The notes under the pieces were generated by a model that did not search any database, was not told the origin of the DNA, and was given only the letters and a program-made list of their open reading frames with translations. Shown here in pieces: positions 27,633-36,762 of a DNA stretch of 64,000 nucleotides. Position 1 is the stretch's first letter, and the number at the start of each line of letters is the position of its first letter. Origin of the DNA: an uncultured Eubacterium sp. (lineage in GTDB: Bacteria; Bacillota; Clostridia; Lachnospirales; CAG-274); the NCBI GenBank assembly GCA_900545305.1, contig UQYD01000004.1:31318-95317 (forward strand), read 5' to 3'. The position numbers were made by a program, and so were the translations under genes.

Positions 27633-29734
27633 TGAACACTATAAATTTAGATAACCCTGAGCTTTACAACAATAGAGAATTAAGCTGGCTGGAATTTAAT
27701 GAAAGAGTTTTAGAAGAAGCCTTTGACAAGACAAACCCTATTATAGAAAGATTTAAGTTTCTTGCCATTACATCATCTAACTTAGACGAATTCTTTATGG
27801 TTAGAGTTTCTGGTCTTATAGATAGAAAAATTGCTGGTTCAGTTTCTAAAGACCCTGCCGGATTAAGTGTAAAGCAACAGCTTTCAGCAATTAGTGCTAG
27901 AGTACACGAAATGGCACAAAAACAGTATAACTGCCTTAATAGAAGTCTTTTACCTTTCTTAGACGGCGAAAAAATAAATATTTTAACATACAAAGAGCTT
28001 TCAAAGGCACAAAAAACCTTTGTAAGGGATTATTATGACACAACTGTATTCCCTATTCTTACACCAATGGCTATTGACCAAAGTAGACCATTTCCTCTTT
28101 TAGCAAACAAAAGTCTTAACATTATAGTAGAAACAACAGAAAAGAACAAGAATTTTGCCTTAGTTCAAGTTCCTAATGTTATTCCTAGACTTGTTAAATT
28201 GCCATCAGAAGACGGCACTACACAGATTATTATGCTTGAAGATATTGTAAAGGAATACATTAAAACTCTTTTTGTAGATTTCCCAATTTCAAATGCCTAT
28301 TGCTTTAGAATAACTAGAAACAGTGACCTTGATATTGACGAAGACGATAGCCACGATTTATTGGAAGAAATAGAAGAATCTATAAAGCAAAGAATTTGGG
28401 GCGAGCCTGTACGCCTTGAAGTAGAAAAAGGAATAAACGAAAAATGCTATAAATTCCTTAAAAATCAGCTTAACCTTGAGGAAGAATATATTTACAAAGC
28501 TAATGGTATACTTGATTTGACAGTATTTTTTGCCTTAGGTGGCATTGTAGATAGACCGGAATTATGTGATGCTCCTATGCCTCCACTTCCTGTACCGGAA
28601 TTTGTAGATAAGGATATGTACGAAGTTATCAAGCAAGGTGATGTTTTAGTTCATCATCCATACCAATCCTTTGATTGCGTAGTAAACTTTGTTAAAAATT
28701 CTGCTGTTGACCCAAAAGTTCTTGCTATAAAGCAAACACTTTACAGAGTTTCCGGTAATTCTCCTATTATTAAAGCTCTTATTGATGCTGCTGAAAACGG
28801 TAAACAGGTTACAGTATTAGTAGAGTTAAAGGCTAGATTTGATGAAGAAAACAACATCAACTGGGCAAAGAAGTTAGAAAAGGCCGGCTGTCACGTTATA
28901 TATGGTTTGGTAGGCTTGAAAACTCATTGTAAGTTATGTCTTGTAGTAAGACAAGAAGAAGTTGGCATTGTTAGATATGTTCATTTAGGAACTGGTAACT
29001 ACAATGATAAGACAGCTAAGTTATATACTGATATGGGTATGTTTACTTGCAGAGAAAGTATTGCCAGTGATGTATCATCACTTTTCAACGTATTGACAGG
29101 CTATTCAAAAGCAAGAAACTGGAATAAAATTGCTGTTGCTCCAACAGATTTACGTTCAATGTTCTTACAGAGAATAGAAAGAGAAACGGAAAATGCCCTT
29201 GCCGGTAAGCCTTCTAAAATTACTGCAAAGGTAAACTCTCTTGTAGATAAAGATATTATTAAGGCACTTTACAGAGCATCACAGGCTGGTGTAAAGATTG
29301 ACCTTATTGTAAGAGGTATTTGCTGTCTCAAGCCTAATATTGCCGGTATAAGCGACAATATAAACGTAATAAGTATTGTAGGCAGATTTTTGGAACATAG
29401 TAGAATATACTACTTCCAAAATGATGACTCTCCAAAGATTTATCTTGCCAGTGCAGACTGGATGCCTAGAAACCTTGATAGACGAGTTGAAGTTGCTTTC
29501 CCTGTAGATAATCCAGATTTAAAGAAGCGTATTGTTAAAATTCTTGACATTACTCTTAATGACACAATTAAGACAAGAGTAGCTCAAAATGACGGTACAT
29601 ACAGAAGAAAAGACAAGCGAGGCAAAGAGCTTATTTCTTCACAAATGGAATTTTATAAAATGGAAAAAAAGAGGAATGATTCTTTCTTTGCTGAAAGCAA
29701 AAAAGATGTGTTTATACCAAATAAAGGCGAATAA
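27632..29734 (+). CDS. ppk: Polyphosphate kinase 1
   Basis: A 700-residue enzyme that polymerises ATP gamma-phosphate into polyphosphate at the membrane. N, H, C1 and C2 domains are in order: NRELSWLEFNERVLEEA at the start, SNLDEFFMVRVSGL, LTPMAIDQSRPFPLLANKS, then HHPYQSFD, IKQTLYRVSGNSPI, VLVELKARFDEENNI, and YVHLGTGNYNDKTA holding the autophosphorylated His, with SADWMPRNLDRRVE near the end. Full length. It is coupled to ppx by the overlap, so the pair tunes the polymer level both ways. Confidence 0.97.
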   Translation: MNTINLDNPELYNNRELSWLEFNERVLEEAFDKTNPIIERFKFLAITSSNLDEFFMVRVSGLIDRKIAGSVSKDPAGLSVKQQLSAISARVHEMAQKQYNCLNRSLLPFLDGEKINILTYKELSKAQKTFVRDYYDTTVFPILTPMAIDQSRPFPLLANKSLNIIVETTEKNKNFALVQVPNVIPRLVKLPSEDGTTQIIMLEDIVKEYIKTLFVDFPISNAYCFRITRNSDLDIDEDDSHDLLEEIEESIKQRIWGEPVRLEVEKGINEKCYKFLKNQLNLEEEYIYKANGILDLTVFFALGGIVDRPELCDAPMPPLPVPEFVDKDMYEVIKQGDVLVHHPYQSFDCVVNFVKNSAVDPKVLAIKQTLYRVSGNSPIIKALIDAAENGKQVTVLVELKARFDEENNINWAKKLEKAGCHVIYGLVGLKTHCKLCLVVRQEEVGIVRYVHLGTGNYNDKTAKLYTDMGMFTCRESIASDVSSLFNVLTGYSKARNWNKIAVAPTDLRSMFLQRIERETENALAGKPSKITAKVNSLVDKDIIKALYRASQAGVKIDLIVRGICCLKPNIAGISDNINVISIVGRFLEHSRIYYFQNDDSPKIYLASADWMPRNLDRRVEVAFPVDNPDLKKRIVKILDITLNDTIKTRVAQNDGTYRRKDKRGKELISSQMEFYKMEKKRNDSFFAESKKDVFIPNKGE

Positions 29735-29738
29735 TATC

Positions 29739-29775
29739 AAAAGCCCCGTAACTGAATGTACGGGGCTTTTAAAAA
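29739..29775. terminator. Terminator after ppk
   Basis: AAAAGCCCCGTA/TACGGGGCTTTT; T tracts on both sides, so it may also end minus-strand transcripts from the beta-helix gene. Confidence 0.88.
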
Positions 29776-29840
29776 GTTTCGAAAAAGCTAATTTTAGAGA
29801 AGATTTTGCAATTTTCAACAAATAAATTTGCATATTTTTT

Positions 29841-30028
29841 CAGATTATCAAAGGAAAGTTGTTAAGAAAACCTTGGTTTTCTTAAATTAATTCCGCAACT
29901 CGAGCTTTGCCCGAGTGAGGAGGGGACAAAAATATGGTACTGGTTTTTAGTGCCATATTTTTCACGGCTGGTCCCTTCCTTAGACTAACTGCAAGAAATG
30001 CAAGCATTTCTTGCAATACTTTTGTTTT
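29841..30028 (+). ncRNA. Structured RNA of unknown family, copy 1
   Basis: Four helices are visible. P1 is TTAAGAAAACC/GGTTTTCTTAA (29862-29885). P2 is ACTCG/CGAGT around AGCTTTGCC (29898-29916). P3 is AGGAGGGGAC/GTCCCTTCCT (29918-29927 with 29971-29980), enclosing P4 (29928-29941 with 29949-29962, 14 bp). A terminator hairpin TGCAAGAAATGC/GCATTTCTTGCA (29990-30015) is followed by a T-rich tail. Wobbles in P3 and P4 pair only if the plus strand is the RNA. The region upstream, including TTGCAA and CATATT promoter-like elements, is also shared with copy 2 at 63925. It has no open frame. Size and host group would suit the clostridial raiA motif, but I cannot confirm that. Confidence 0.75.
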
Positions 30029-32151
30029 TATTTAAAACTCATATAATATAAGTATGTACTAGATGTATCTTTAGAAACTGTAACTGTTCCTGCTTTTACA
30101 GGAACTTCTAAAGCACCGTCTGATACAATAGTATATGAAACATTATTTACTTTTATCTTTTTACCACTACCACCATTAGCTACAAGTGTAAGTGTACCGT
30201 CTTTTGGAGCCGTAAAGGATATTGCTGTGCCACTTTCCATTTTAACAGCCTTTGTAAGTATCAATCCATTATATGTAATAGTTGTGGCATCTTTATAATT
30301 CTTAGCCTTTACGCTATAGAAATCATCTGTATTTTCTCCTGTAGTGTAATTCCAAACCTTAGCAGAACTTTTAGCTAAGTACCACAAAGCATCTAGCAAG
30401 TCTATTTTACCGTCATTGTTTAAATCAGTGGCAACAATATCTGTTTTCAATCCCTGTACCAACTTTAACATAATGGCACAATCTTTTTTATCTACATTTC
30501 CATCTTTGTTTAAATCGGCCTTATCATATGTTGTAGTTTCTGTTGTTGCCTCTGTAGTTGTTGTTGTTGTAGAAACTGTTGTAACTGTAGGCTTGCTACC
30601 ATCTTGATACTCAAAAGCACCTACATCTACAGTTCCAATAGCTCTGTAATTGTTGCCTAAATCAACCATGCTACCCATATCATTTAAAACACCATTGTCA
30701 CCTAAATCAATACCGTAAGAGCCGTTGGCAAGGCTATAATCGCTATTAAAACTAGGTTTACCACTATAGTTTGTACCACCTACAAAAGTGTTAAAGGCAT
30801 CTATACCTTCAAATGATTTATCTTGATATTCAAAATAAACACCATCAGAGCCATTTGTGTCATAAAACACATTGTTGTTAAATGTAACATTTAAGGTATA
30901 TTGTGCCGGCAAATCTTTACCAATTAATGGGTACTTGTTAGAAGATTTATACACCATATTGTTTCTAACATCTACACCATTACATTTTACAAAACAGAAT
31001 TCACCATTCCAACCACCTTCGCCTTCACCATTATCTACAAGGGTATTATTATATATCTTTGTTTCTGTCACATAGCCGGTTTTTTTCTTATCATAACCAC
31101 CAACTCTTATACCACCACAAGAGTTTTTGTATACAAGATTATTTCTGACTATAACATTTTTAACAGGATAATCTGCCTGCAATTCTTCTGAACCAATTTC
31201 AATACCATACATACTGCCATAAATAATATTGTTTTCAAATATAGTATCTCTTGCACCGTCTAAGTAAAGACCTGCACACTCTGCATATGAGCATATAGAA
31301 TTGTAAACAGTATTACCGGCAGCAACACAGTATCTAGGCTGGTCATAAGCTGGAACAGTACAATATTTTGCATTACCATAGAAGTCGATACCAATGTTAG
31401 TATTGTCGTGTACAGTATTGTTGATTACATTTACATATTTACAGTTACCAGAAGTTGAAAGTGTTTCACTCCAACCTGTTGTATTATTATGTATATTATT
31501 ATTTTCAATACAAATATTGTTAATAGAAGTTTCGTCTGTCTTACCTTCGCCAAAAAGCAAAATACCATTTGCTTCGCCGTTTTCATTTTCCCCAGGCTTT
31601 GTAGTAAGTAAATTGTGAATGTGATTATTGCTTATAATAACGTGATTTTCGCAATCGTCAAGAAGAATACCATAGGCCTTTTCAGCTGAATGTCCACCTA
31701 TTTCAAGTCCATAAATCTTAATGTAATTACAGCCATTCAAGTGCAAAATAGCACCGTCTGTACCAGTTGTACAAGTCAAAAAAGGTGTTTCATTAGGGTA
31801 GTTTCTCAATGTAATATACTTACCCTCACTACCTGATGTCTTAAATGTATTAAGAGCATTATAAGTACCACCTCTGACATATATTGTCTGACCTGCCTTT
31901 ACTGTATCTAAGGCTTTTTGAACAGTAGCAAAAGGCTTGTCTATTGTACCTGTATTACTGTCGATACCTGTAGTGGCAACGTAGAGGGCATTGTCCTCAA
32001 TAGTGTCACTAAATTCATTAAACATTTCAGCCTTAAAGCTGTCCTCTCCCTGTAGTGCTATTTTGTCCTTTGGCATTTGGGCATAAGCTCCCACCGTCAT
32101 TAGCATAATGACACCAAGTGCCAAAATAGCTGTGCATAATAGTTTTTTCAA
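30028..32151 (-). CDS. Secreted parallel beta-helix protein with dockerin, probable pectinase-type
   Basis: A 707-residue exported protein. TTG at 32151 is preferred to GTG at 32160 because GGAAGG abuts the latter. A signal peptide (about 1-26) precedes a DUF1565-type entry (YVATTGIDSNTGTIDKPFAT) and a right-handed beta-helix (about 60-515) with many NNxI/NNxV rungs. A Thr-rich linker (about 520-545) leads to a canonical dockerin (about 546-605, DLNKDGNVDKKDC and DLNNDGKIDLLDA). A C-terminal beta-sandwich (about 608-707) resembles the pectin-binding modules of ruminococcal pectinases. The PL9 DDGWD motif is absent, so the enzyme class is open (pectate lyase or polygalacturonase-like). The 3' end meets the structured RNA tail to tail. 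Confidence 0.8.
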   Translation of the reverse strand: MKKLLCTAILALGVIMLMTVGAYAQMPKDKIALQGEDSFKAEMFNEFSDTIEDNALYVATTGIDSNTGTIDKPFATVQKALDTVKAGQTIYVRGGTYNALNTFKTSGSEGKYITLRNYPNETPFLTCTTGTDGAILHLNGCNYIKIYGLEIGGHSAEKAYGILLDDCENHVIISNNHIHNLLTTKPGENENGEANGILLFGEGKTDETSINNICIENNNIHNNTTGWSETLSTSGNCKYVNVINNTVHDNTNIGIDFYGNAKYCTVPAYDQPRYCVAAGNTVYNSICSYAECAGLYLDGARDTIFENNIIYGSMYGIEIGSEELQADYPVKNVIVRNNLVYKNSCGGIRVGGYDKKKTGYVTETKIYNNTLVDNGEGEGGWNGEFCFVKCNGVDVRNNMVYKSSNKYPLIGKDLPAQYTLNVTFNNNVFYDTNGSDGVYFEYQDKSFEGIDAFNTFVGGTNYSGKPSFNSDYSLANGSYGIDLGDNGVLNDMGSMVDLGNNYRAIGTVDVGAFEYQDGSKPTVTTVSTTTTTTEATTETTTYDKADLNKDGNVDKKDCAIMLKLVQGLKTDIVATDLNNDGKIDLLDALWYLAKSSAKVWNYTTGENTDDFYSVKAKNYKDATTITYNGLILTKAVKMESGTAISFTAPKDGTLTLVANGGSGKKIKVNNVSYTIVSDGALEVPVKAGTVTVSKDTSSTYLYYMSFK

Positions 32152-32267
32152 TAAAAACACCTTCCTTTTTTAGTCATAAGTACAAGTATACGACTAAAGA
32201 AAATTAAAGTCAATAAACTTCAGTCCGAAATATTGTACAAAAAGGAAGGTGAAATTCTACATTATGG

Positions 32268-32618
32268 CTATTTTAATTTTTCAGCCCATTGAGGTTCTTT
32301 AAAACCTATTAAAACAAAGTCATCGCCTATAACTAGAGGACGTTTAACAAGCATACCGTCTGTTCCTAGAAGATTAAGCTGTTCTTCTTCTGTCATATTA
32401 GGCAATTTATCTTTTAAGCCAAGTTCCTTGTACTTTAAGCCACTTGTATTAAAGAACTTTTTAAGTGGTAAACCACTTTTTTCATACCAAACCTTTAATT
32501 CTTCGGCTGTTGGATTGTTTTCCACAATATGTCTGTCCTCAAACTCAACTCCATTACTTTCAAGCCAATTTTTAGCCTTTTTACAAGTTGAGCATTTTGG
32601 GTATTCTAAAAATAACAT
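32268..32618 (-). CDS. ArsC/Spx-family protein (YffB-like)
   Basis: A 116-residue thioredoxin-fold protein with the redox motif PKCSTCKKAKNWLE at the N-terminus and VKRPLVIGDDFVLIGF near the C-terminus, both typical of the ArsC/Spx superfamily. It could be a glutaredoxin-like arsenate reductase or a redox-related regulator. It lacks the clear Spx RNA-polymerase features, so it is best kept as an ArsC-family protein. AGGAGG precedes the ATG. It is a single gene between a dockerin gene and a repeat cluster. Confidence 0.85.
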   Translation of the reverse strand: MLFLEYPKCSTCKKAKNWLESNGVEFEDRHIVENNPTAEELKVWYEKSGLPLKKFFNTSGLKYKELGLKDKLPNMTEEEQLNLLGTDGMLVKRPLVIGDDFVLIGFKEPQWAEKLK

Positions 32619-32642
32619 TTTTATTCCTCCTGTTCAAAACCT

Positions 32643-32663
32643 CGGATTTATCTTTCCGATTCA
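32643..32663 (+). repeat. Solo third hairpin of the dispersed repeat
   Basis: TCGGA/TCCGA around TTTATCTT followed by TTCA, only 3 bases before the full copy E. It mimics the C-D tandem at 20008. Confidence 0.75.
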
Positions 32664-32666
32664 TTG

Positions 32667-32733
32667 TCAGAACAAATTAACTTTGTTAATTTGTGGCTTG
32701 CAAGCAAGCCATCGGATTTATCTTTCCGATTCA
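32667..32733 (+). repeat. Dispersed three-hairpin repeat, copy E
   Basis: CAGAAC, ACAAATTAAC-TTT-GTTAATTTGT, GGCTTG/CAAGCC and ATCGGA/TCCGAT around TTTATCTT, then TTCA. Confidence 0.85.
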
Positions 32734-32739
32734 TTATAC

Positions 32740-32771
32740 ACAAAAAGGCTGTCGAAAACTCGACAGCCTTA
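32740..32771 (-). terminator. ftsH terminator
   Basis: AAGGCTGTCG/CGACAGCCTT followed by TTTTTGTG on the minus strand, just past the ftsH stop. Confidence 0.88.
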
Positions 32772-32774
32772 ATA

Positions 32775-34676
32775 TTAGTTTTCACTATTTTCAGCATTAA
32801 AATGTTCGCTGTCAATAACAACAGTTTCCTGTGGTTCTTCTACAGTTTCATTGTTTAATACTTCTCTAAATTCATCACCACTAACCTTTTCCTTTTTAAG
32901 GAGAAGCTGAGCAGTTCTCTCAAGTCCATCTCTATTTTCTTCAAGAACTTCCTTAGCCTTGTTGTAAGCCTCGTCAATAATTCTTCTGATTTCACTATCA
33001 ATCTGACCTGCAACATTTTCGCCATAGTTTCTGCTATGTCCAATATCTCTGCCAAGGAATACTTCGTGGTCTTCTTCACCATAGAGAATAGGACCCATTT
33101 TTTCACTCATACCAAAACGAGTTACCATATTTCTAGCAAGGTTTGTGGCCTGTTCAATATCCTTGCTTGCACCCTGTGTATAGTCGCCAAAAATCATTTC
33201 TTCAGCTACTCTACCACCAAATGTAGCAACTATTTCCTGTTCCATAGACCTTTTAAATCTAAAGCTCTTTTCAGTAGGAACTGGCATTGTGTAACCACCA
33301 GCCATACCAATAGGAATAATAGAAACTGTATGAACCGGACTTAAATCTGGCATCTTTTCAAAAAGAATTGCGTGTCCAGCTTCGTGATAAGCTGTAATCT
33401 TTCTTTCAAGTTCAGTTTTAATATGACTCTTTTTCTCTGTACCTAAAGCAACTCGGATAAATGAGTCCTTTATATCCTGCATAGAGATTTCTTTCTTATT
33501 CTTTCTTGCTGCGTGAAGTGCTGCCTCATTTAAGAGATTTTCCAAATCTGCACCAGTAAAGCCCTGTGTAGTATTTGCAATATCCTTAAGGTCAACGTCT
33601 GGAGCAAGTTTCTTTCCTCTTGCGTGAACCTGAAGAATTTCTTCTCTGCCCTTTGCGTCAGGAGCACCAACAACAACCTGTCTATCAAAACGACCCGGTC
33701 TTAAAAGTGCTGGGTCAAGAATGTCTGGTCTGTTTGTAGCAGCCATAACAATAACACCCTGATTTACACCAAAACCGTCCATTTCTACAAGAAGCTGATT
33801 AAGTGTCTGTTCTCTTTCATCGTGGCCACCACCTAAACCGGCACCACGTCTACGACCTACAGCATCAATTTCATCAATAAATACAAGACAAGGAGCATTT
33901 TTCTTTGCCTGTTCAAAAAGGTCACGAACTCTTGATGCACCAACACCAACGAACATTTCTACAAAGTCTGAACCGGAAATAGAGAAAAATGGAACATTTG
34001 CCTCACCTGAAATAGCCTTTGCAAGTAATGTTTTACCTGTACCAGGAGGGCCTACCATAAGTATACCCTTTGGTATTCTAGCACCTAAGTCTACGAATTT
34101 CTTTGGCTGTTTAAGGAAATCTACTATTTCCTCAATTTCTGCCTTTTCTTCCTCAAGACCTGCCACATCTTTAAATGTAACTTTCTTATCCCCAGGATTT
34201 TGCATCTTAGCTTTTGACTTGCCAAAGTTCATCACTTTGCCACCGCCTCCACCACCTTGCATCTGCTGGAATAAGAAGAAGAAAAGTGCAATAACAACAA
34301 CTATACTAACAATAGTTGCAATAATAGAAAACATATTACCGGCTTTTGATGGAGCCTGTGTAGTAAGTTTTAATCCTTTTTCAACTGCTGGATTTACAGT
34401 ATCCACAAATGATGACACACTGCTTATTGTTACCTTATAAGACTTGCCGTCTTTTAAATTAACAACTGCTGTACCGGAATCAGAAACATCTGCATCACGT
34501 TGCAAAGTGATAGACTCGACTTTATCACCATTAATCTGGGAAATCATATCGCTGTAAACATAATCTGTAGTCTGTGGTGTAGAACTTGAAAAGTTCTTGT
34601 TTACTAAAATCATTCCTATAATGAAAAGGAAAATAACCAGATACATACCAAGATTACGTAAAAAATTGTTTTTCAT
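32775..34676 (-). CDS. ftsH: ATP-dependent zinc metalloprotease FtsH
   Basis: A 633-residue membrane-anchored AAA+ protease for quality control and sporulation entry. Two transmembrane helices (about 8-27 and 107-130) flank a short extracytoplasmic domain and are followed by a GGGGGG-containing linker. The AAA module has [13 protein letters not shown] (about 207), [15 protein letters not shown] Walker B ([11 protein letters not shown]) and [19 protein letters not shown]. The zinc site is HEAGH (about 428). It is full length. Last gene of spoIIE-tilS-hpt-ftsH, with an additional promoter of its own at 34745-34773. Confidence 0.97.
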   Translation of the reverse strand: MKNNFLRNLGMYLVIFLFIIGMILVNKNFSSSTPQTTDYVYSDMISQINGDKVESITLQRDADVSDSGTAVVNLKDGKSYKVTISSVSSFVDTVNPAVEKGLKLTTQAPSKAGNMFSIIATIVSIVVVIALFFFLFQQMQGGGGGGKVMNFGKSKAKMQNPGDKKVTFKDVAGLEEEKAEIEEIVDFLKQPKKFVDLGARIPKGILMVGPPGTGKTLLAKAISGEANVPFFSISGSDFVEMFVGVGASRVRDLFEQAKKNAPCLVFIDEIDAVGRRRGAGLGGGHDEREQTLNQLLVEMDGFGVNQGVIVMAATNRPDILDPALLRPGRFDRQVVVGAPDAKGREEILQVHARGKKLAPDVDLKDIANTTQGFTGADLENLLNEAALHAARKNKKEISMQDIKDSFIRVALGTEKKSHIKTELERKITAYHEAGHAILFEKMPDLSPVHTVSIIPIGMAGGYTMPVPTEKSFRFKRSMEQEIVATFGGRVAEEMIFGDYTQGASKDIEQATNLARNMVTRFGMSEKMGPILYGEEDHEVFLGRDIGHSRNYGENVAGQIDSEIRRIIDEAYNKAKEVLEENRDGLERTAQLLLKKEKVSGDEFREVLNNETVEEPQETVVIDSEHFNAENSEN

Positions 34677-34744
34677 CTCTCTCCCCCTAATAATAAATTT
34701 TATATATCGGAAAATAGCTAATACCCATCTACCGTTATCGTTTT

Positions 34745-34788
34745 ATGATACCATATTTTACAAATTTATTCAAGGAAATTTTGTCGAA
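34745..34788 (-). promoter_or_regulatory. ftsH promoter with Spo0A-like box
   Basis: TTGAAT (34768-34773), a 17-base spacer and TATCAT (34745-34750). TTTTGTCGAA at 34779-34788, just upstream on the complementary strand, matches the Spo0A core TGTCGAA. Confidence 0.55.
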
Positions 34789-34808
34789 GAAACAGCTGTT
34801 ATAAGCTA

Positions 34809-35354
34809 TTAATTTTCATTTTCATCCTCTACAAACGCAAGCTCTGCAATGTATGGTAAATTTCTGTATCTCTGGGCATAATCAAGACCATAACCTACAA
34901 TAAATTTATTAGGAATATCAAAGCCTACCCAATCAACAGGAACTTCTTTTTCTCGTCTTTCAGGCTTGTCAAAAAGTGTACAAAGTTTTACTGACTTTGG
35001 ATTGTCCTTCTGGAGATATTCAATCAAGTGATACAATGTATTACCAGTATCAATAATATCTTCAACAATAAGCACATTTCTGCCTTCAATACTTTCACTT
35101 AAATCTTTTTTAATGTTTATTTTACCACTAGATACTGTACTTGAACCGTAGCTTGAAACAGCCATAAAGTCAATCTGAACATCATCAATTTCAAGTTTTT
35201 TAAGAAGGTCTACCATAAACATTATAGCTCCTCTTAAAATACCAACAACAAGTAAACTTTCTCCTTTGTAGCTTTCGGAAATTTCTGCGGCTAACTTTTC
35301 AACTCTTGATTGAATTTCTTTTTCTCCTATAAGTACCGTAAGTTTTTCCTTCAT
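34809..35354 (-). CDS. hpt: Hypoxanthine phosphoribosyltransferase
   Basis: A 181-residue purine-salvage enzyme that makes IMP or GMP from free base and PRPP. VVGILRGAIMFMVDLL, the FMAVSSYGSSTVSSG flexible loop, the PRPP loop VLIVEDIIDTGNTLYHL and VGFDIPNKFIVGYGLDYAQRYR, split across the C-terminus, are typical. It starts inside the tilS stop (TAATG overlap). The tilS-hpt-ftsH order is the same as in Bacillus. Confidence 0.95.
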   Translation of the reverse strand: MKEKLTVLIGEKEIQSRVEKLAAEISESYKGESLLVVGILRGAIMFMVDLLKKLEIDDVQIDFMAVSSYGSSTVSSGKINIKKDLSESIEGRNVLIVEDIIDTGNTLYHLIEYLQKDNPKSVKLCTLFDKPERREKEVPVDWVGFDIPNKFIVGYGLDYAQRYRNLPYIAELAFVEDENEN

Positions 35355-36706
35355 TAGTTTTCTTTCTCCTTTAAATACATATATACTACATTTTTTGTAT
35401 CCTCATTAGCCTTGTACATATCAGAAGTTTTGTAATTGGGAATCCACAAAACATCATTATCTACAGCCAATAAAGTGATACTGTCTTTATCATCTTTTGA
35501 TAGTTTAAGCTCAGAAAAAATCTTCTTCAAACTCTTTCTTCCACCTACACCATTTAGATAAATTTTGTCTCCGGCTTTTCTATTTCTAAAATAAAAATCA
35601 CCTTTTATTTTATCATAATCAAAAGAAATAGTATATAGTATTTTTGGATTTGTCAAATTTTTTTTAGAAATTAACAAAGTTTTCCCTATTTCCGGAATAT
35701 ATTTTGGTTCTTCTGGCTCTAACTTATATAAAACCTCTTTATGTTCTATATGTTTTGAGAAAATTATACAGTTGTTAATTCTTGATGCTCTTAAATTATG
35801 AGGTAGCTGTACCACCTTTCCATTTTTCTTATATAAAAGACTTTCCACAGATTTTATATGTTCATAGGAAACATCGTGTAAATCAGCTGAAAAATCTATA
35901 AAACCCAGTCTTAAAACTCTCTTTAAAATAACCTTGTCTAAGTCCAAAAGTTTTTCAACAGAAAGAACCTTGTCCCCAACAGCACAATAGCTGTATGCCA
36001 TTCTTGCCTGTCTATCCATATATTCTTCTTCTCCAGCCATAATTTCTGCTGTTTTATACATAGCATCAACTATAGACGGATTAAACTCTTTTTCAATTAA
36101 AGGTATAATATTATGTCTTATTTTGTTTCTTGTATATTCTGTATCATTGTTTGTTGAATCAGTACAATAATTCAAACTATTTTCGTCACAATATTCTTCA
36201 ATAGCATTTCTATCTACTGAAATCAAAGGTCTTATAATATTCCCTCTTACGGGAGAAATACCACCTAGCCCCTTTACACCGGTACCTCTAAAAAATCTCA
36301 TAAGCATTGTTTCACAATTATCATTTTTATTGTGGGCAACTGCTATCTTTCCCTTTTCGCCGGCTACTTTTCTAAAGGAATAGTATCTTAAATTTCTACC
36401 CATTTCCTCAACAGTTGTACCATTTTCTTCTGCCATTTTTTCTACAGGATAAGAAAAAGCCTTATAGTCATTGCCATACTTCTCAGCAAGGGATTTTACA
36501 AAGGCCTCATCTCTGTCAGCTTCCTTACCCCTTATGCAGTGATTTATATGCACAACTGTAATTTTCAGATTGTATTTATCCTTTAATTTATTCAATACAT
36601 CTAAAAGGCATACAGAATCTGCTCCACCAGATACTCCCACAACTATACTGTCGCCTTTTTTCAGCATTTTATTTCTTTCTATAGTTTTTGTTACTAAAGC
36701 TAACAT
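35354..36706 (-). CDS. tilS: tRNA(Ile)-lysidine synthase
   Basis: A 450-residue enzyme that converts C34 of tRNA-Ile(CAU) to lysidine, switching AUG to AUA decoding. The PP-loop is VGVSGGADSVCLLDVL (about 22). KITVVHINHCIRG, AHNKNDNCETMLMRFFRGTG and the RPLISVDRNAIEEYC segment belong to the catalytic domain. A C-terminal TilS domain (FYFRNRKAGDKIYLNGVGGR) is present. ATG follows GGAG. It lies 56 bases after spoIIE and is coupled to hpt. Confidence 0.95.
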   Translation of the reverse strand: MLALVTKTIERNKMLKKGDSIVVGVSGGADSVCLLDVLNKLKDKYNLKITVVHINHCIRGKEADRDEAFVKSLAEKYGNDYKAFSYPVEKMAEENGTTVEEMGRNLRYYSFRKVAGEKGKIAVAHNKNDNCETMLMRFFRGTGVKGLGGISPVRGNIIRPLISVDRNAIEEYCDENSLNYCTDSTNNDTEYTRNKIRHNIIPLIEKEFNPSIVDAMYKTAEIMAGEEEYMDRQARMAYSYCAVGDKVLSVEKLLDLDKVILKRVLRLGFIDFSADLHDVSYEHIKSVESLLYKKNGKVVQLPHNLRASRINNCIIFSKHIEHKEVLYKLEPEEPKYIPEIGKTLLISKKNLTNPKILYTISFDYDKIKGDFYFRNRKAGDKIYLNGVGGRKSLKKIFSELKLSKDDKDSITLLAVDNDVLWIPNYKTSDMYKANEDTKNVVYMYLKEKEN

Positions 36707-36762
36707 TTGTCCACACTCCTAATAAAAAGAGTATAAACTGTTTTTATATAAAACTCAAGTAT

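Noticed and set aside
29841..30028. Structured RNA read as 6S, SRP, RNase P or tmRNA
   Set aside because: None of the hallmark sequences of those RNAs (for example the SRP GGAAGCAGC-type loop or the tmRNA tRNA-like ends) are present.
29841..30028. Structured RNA placed on the minus strand as a 3' UTR of the beta-helix gene
   Set aside because: The minus-strand arrangement fits both copies, but two G-U pairs would become C-A mismatches and the T-rich terminator tail exists only on the plus strand.
30028..32151. Assignment to PL9
   Set aside because: The calcium-site DDGWD and Lys motifs seen in the PL9 gene at 48223 are missing.
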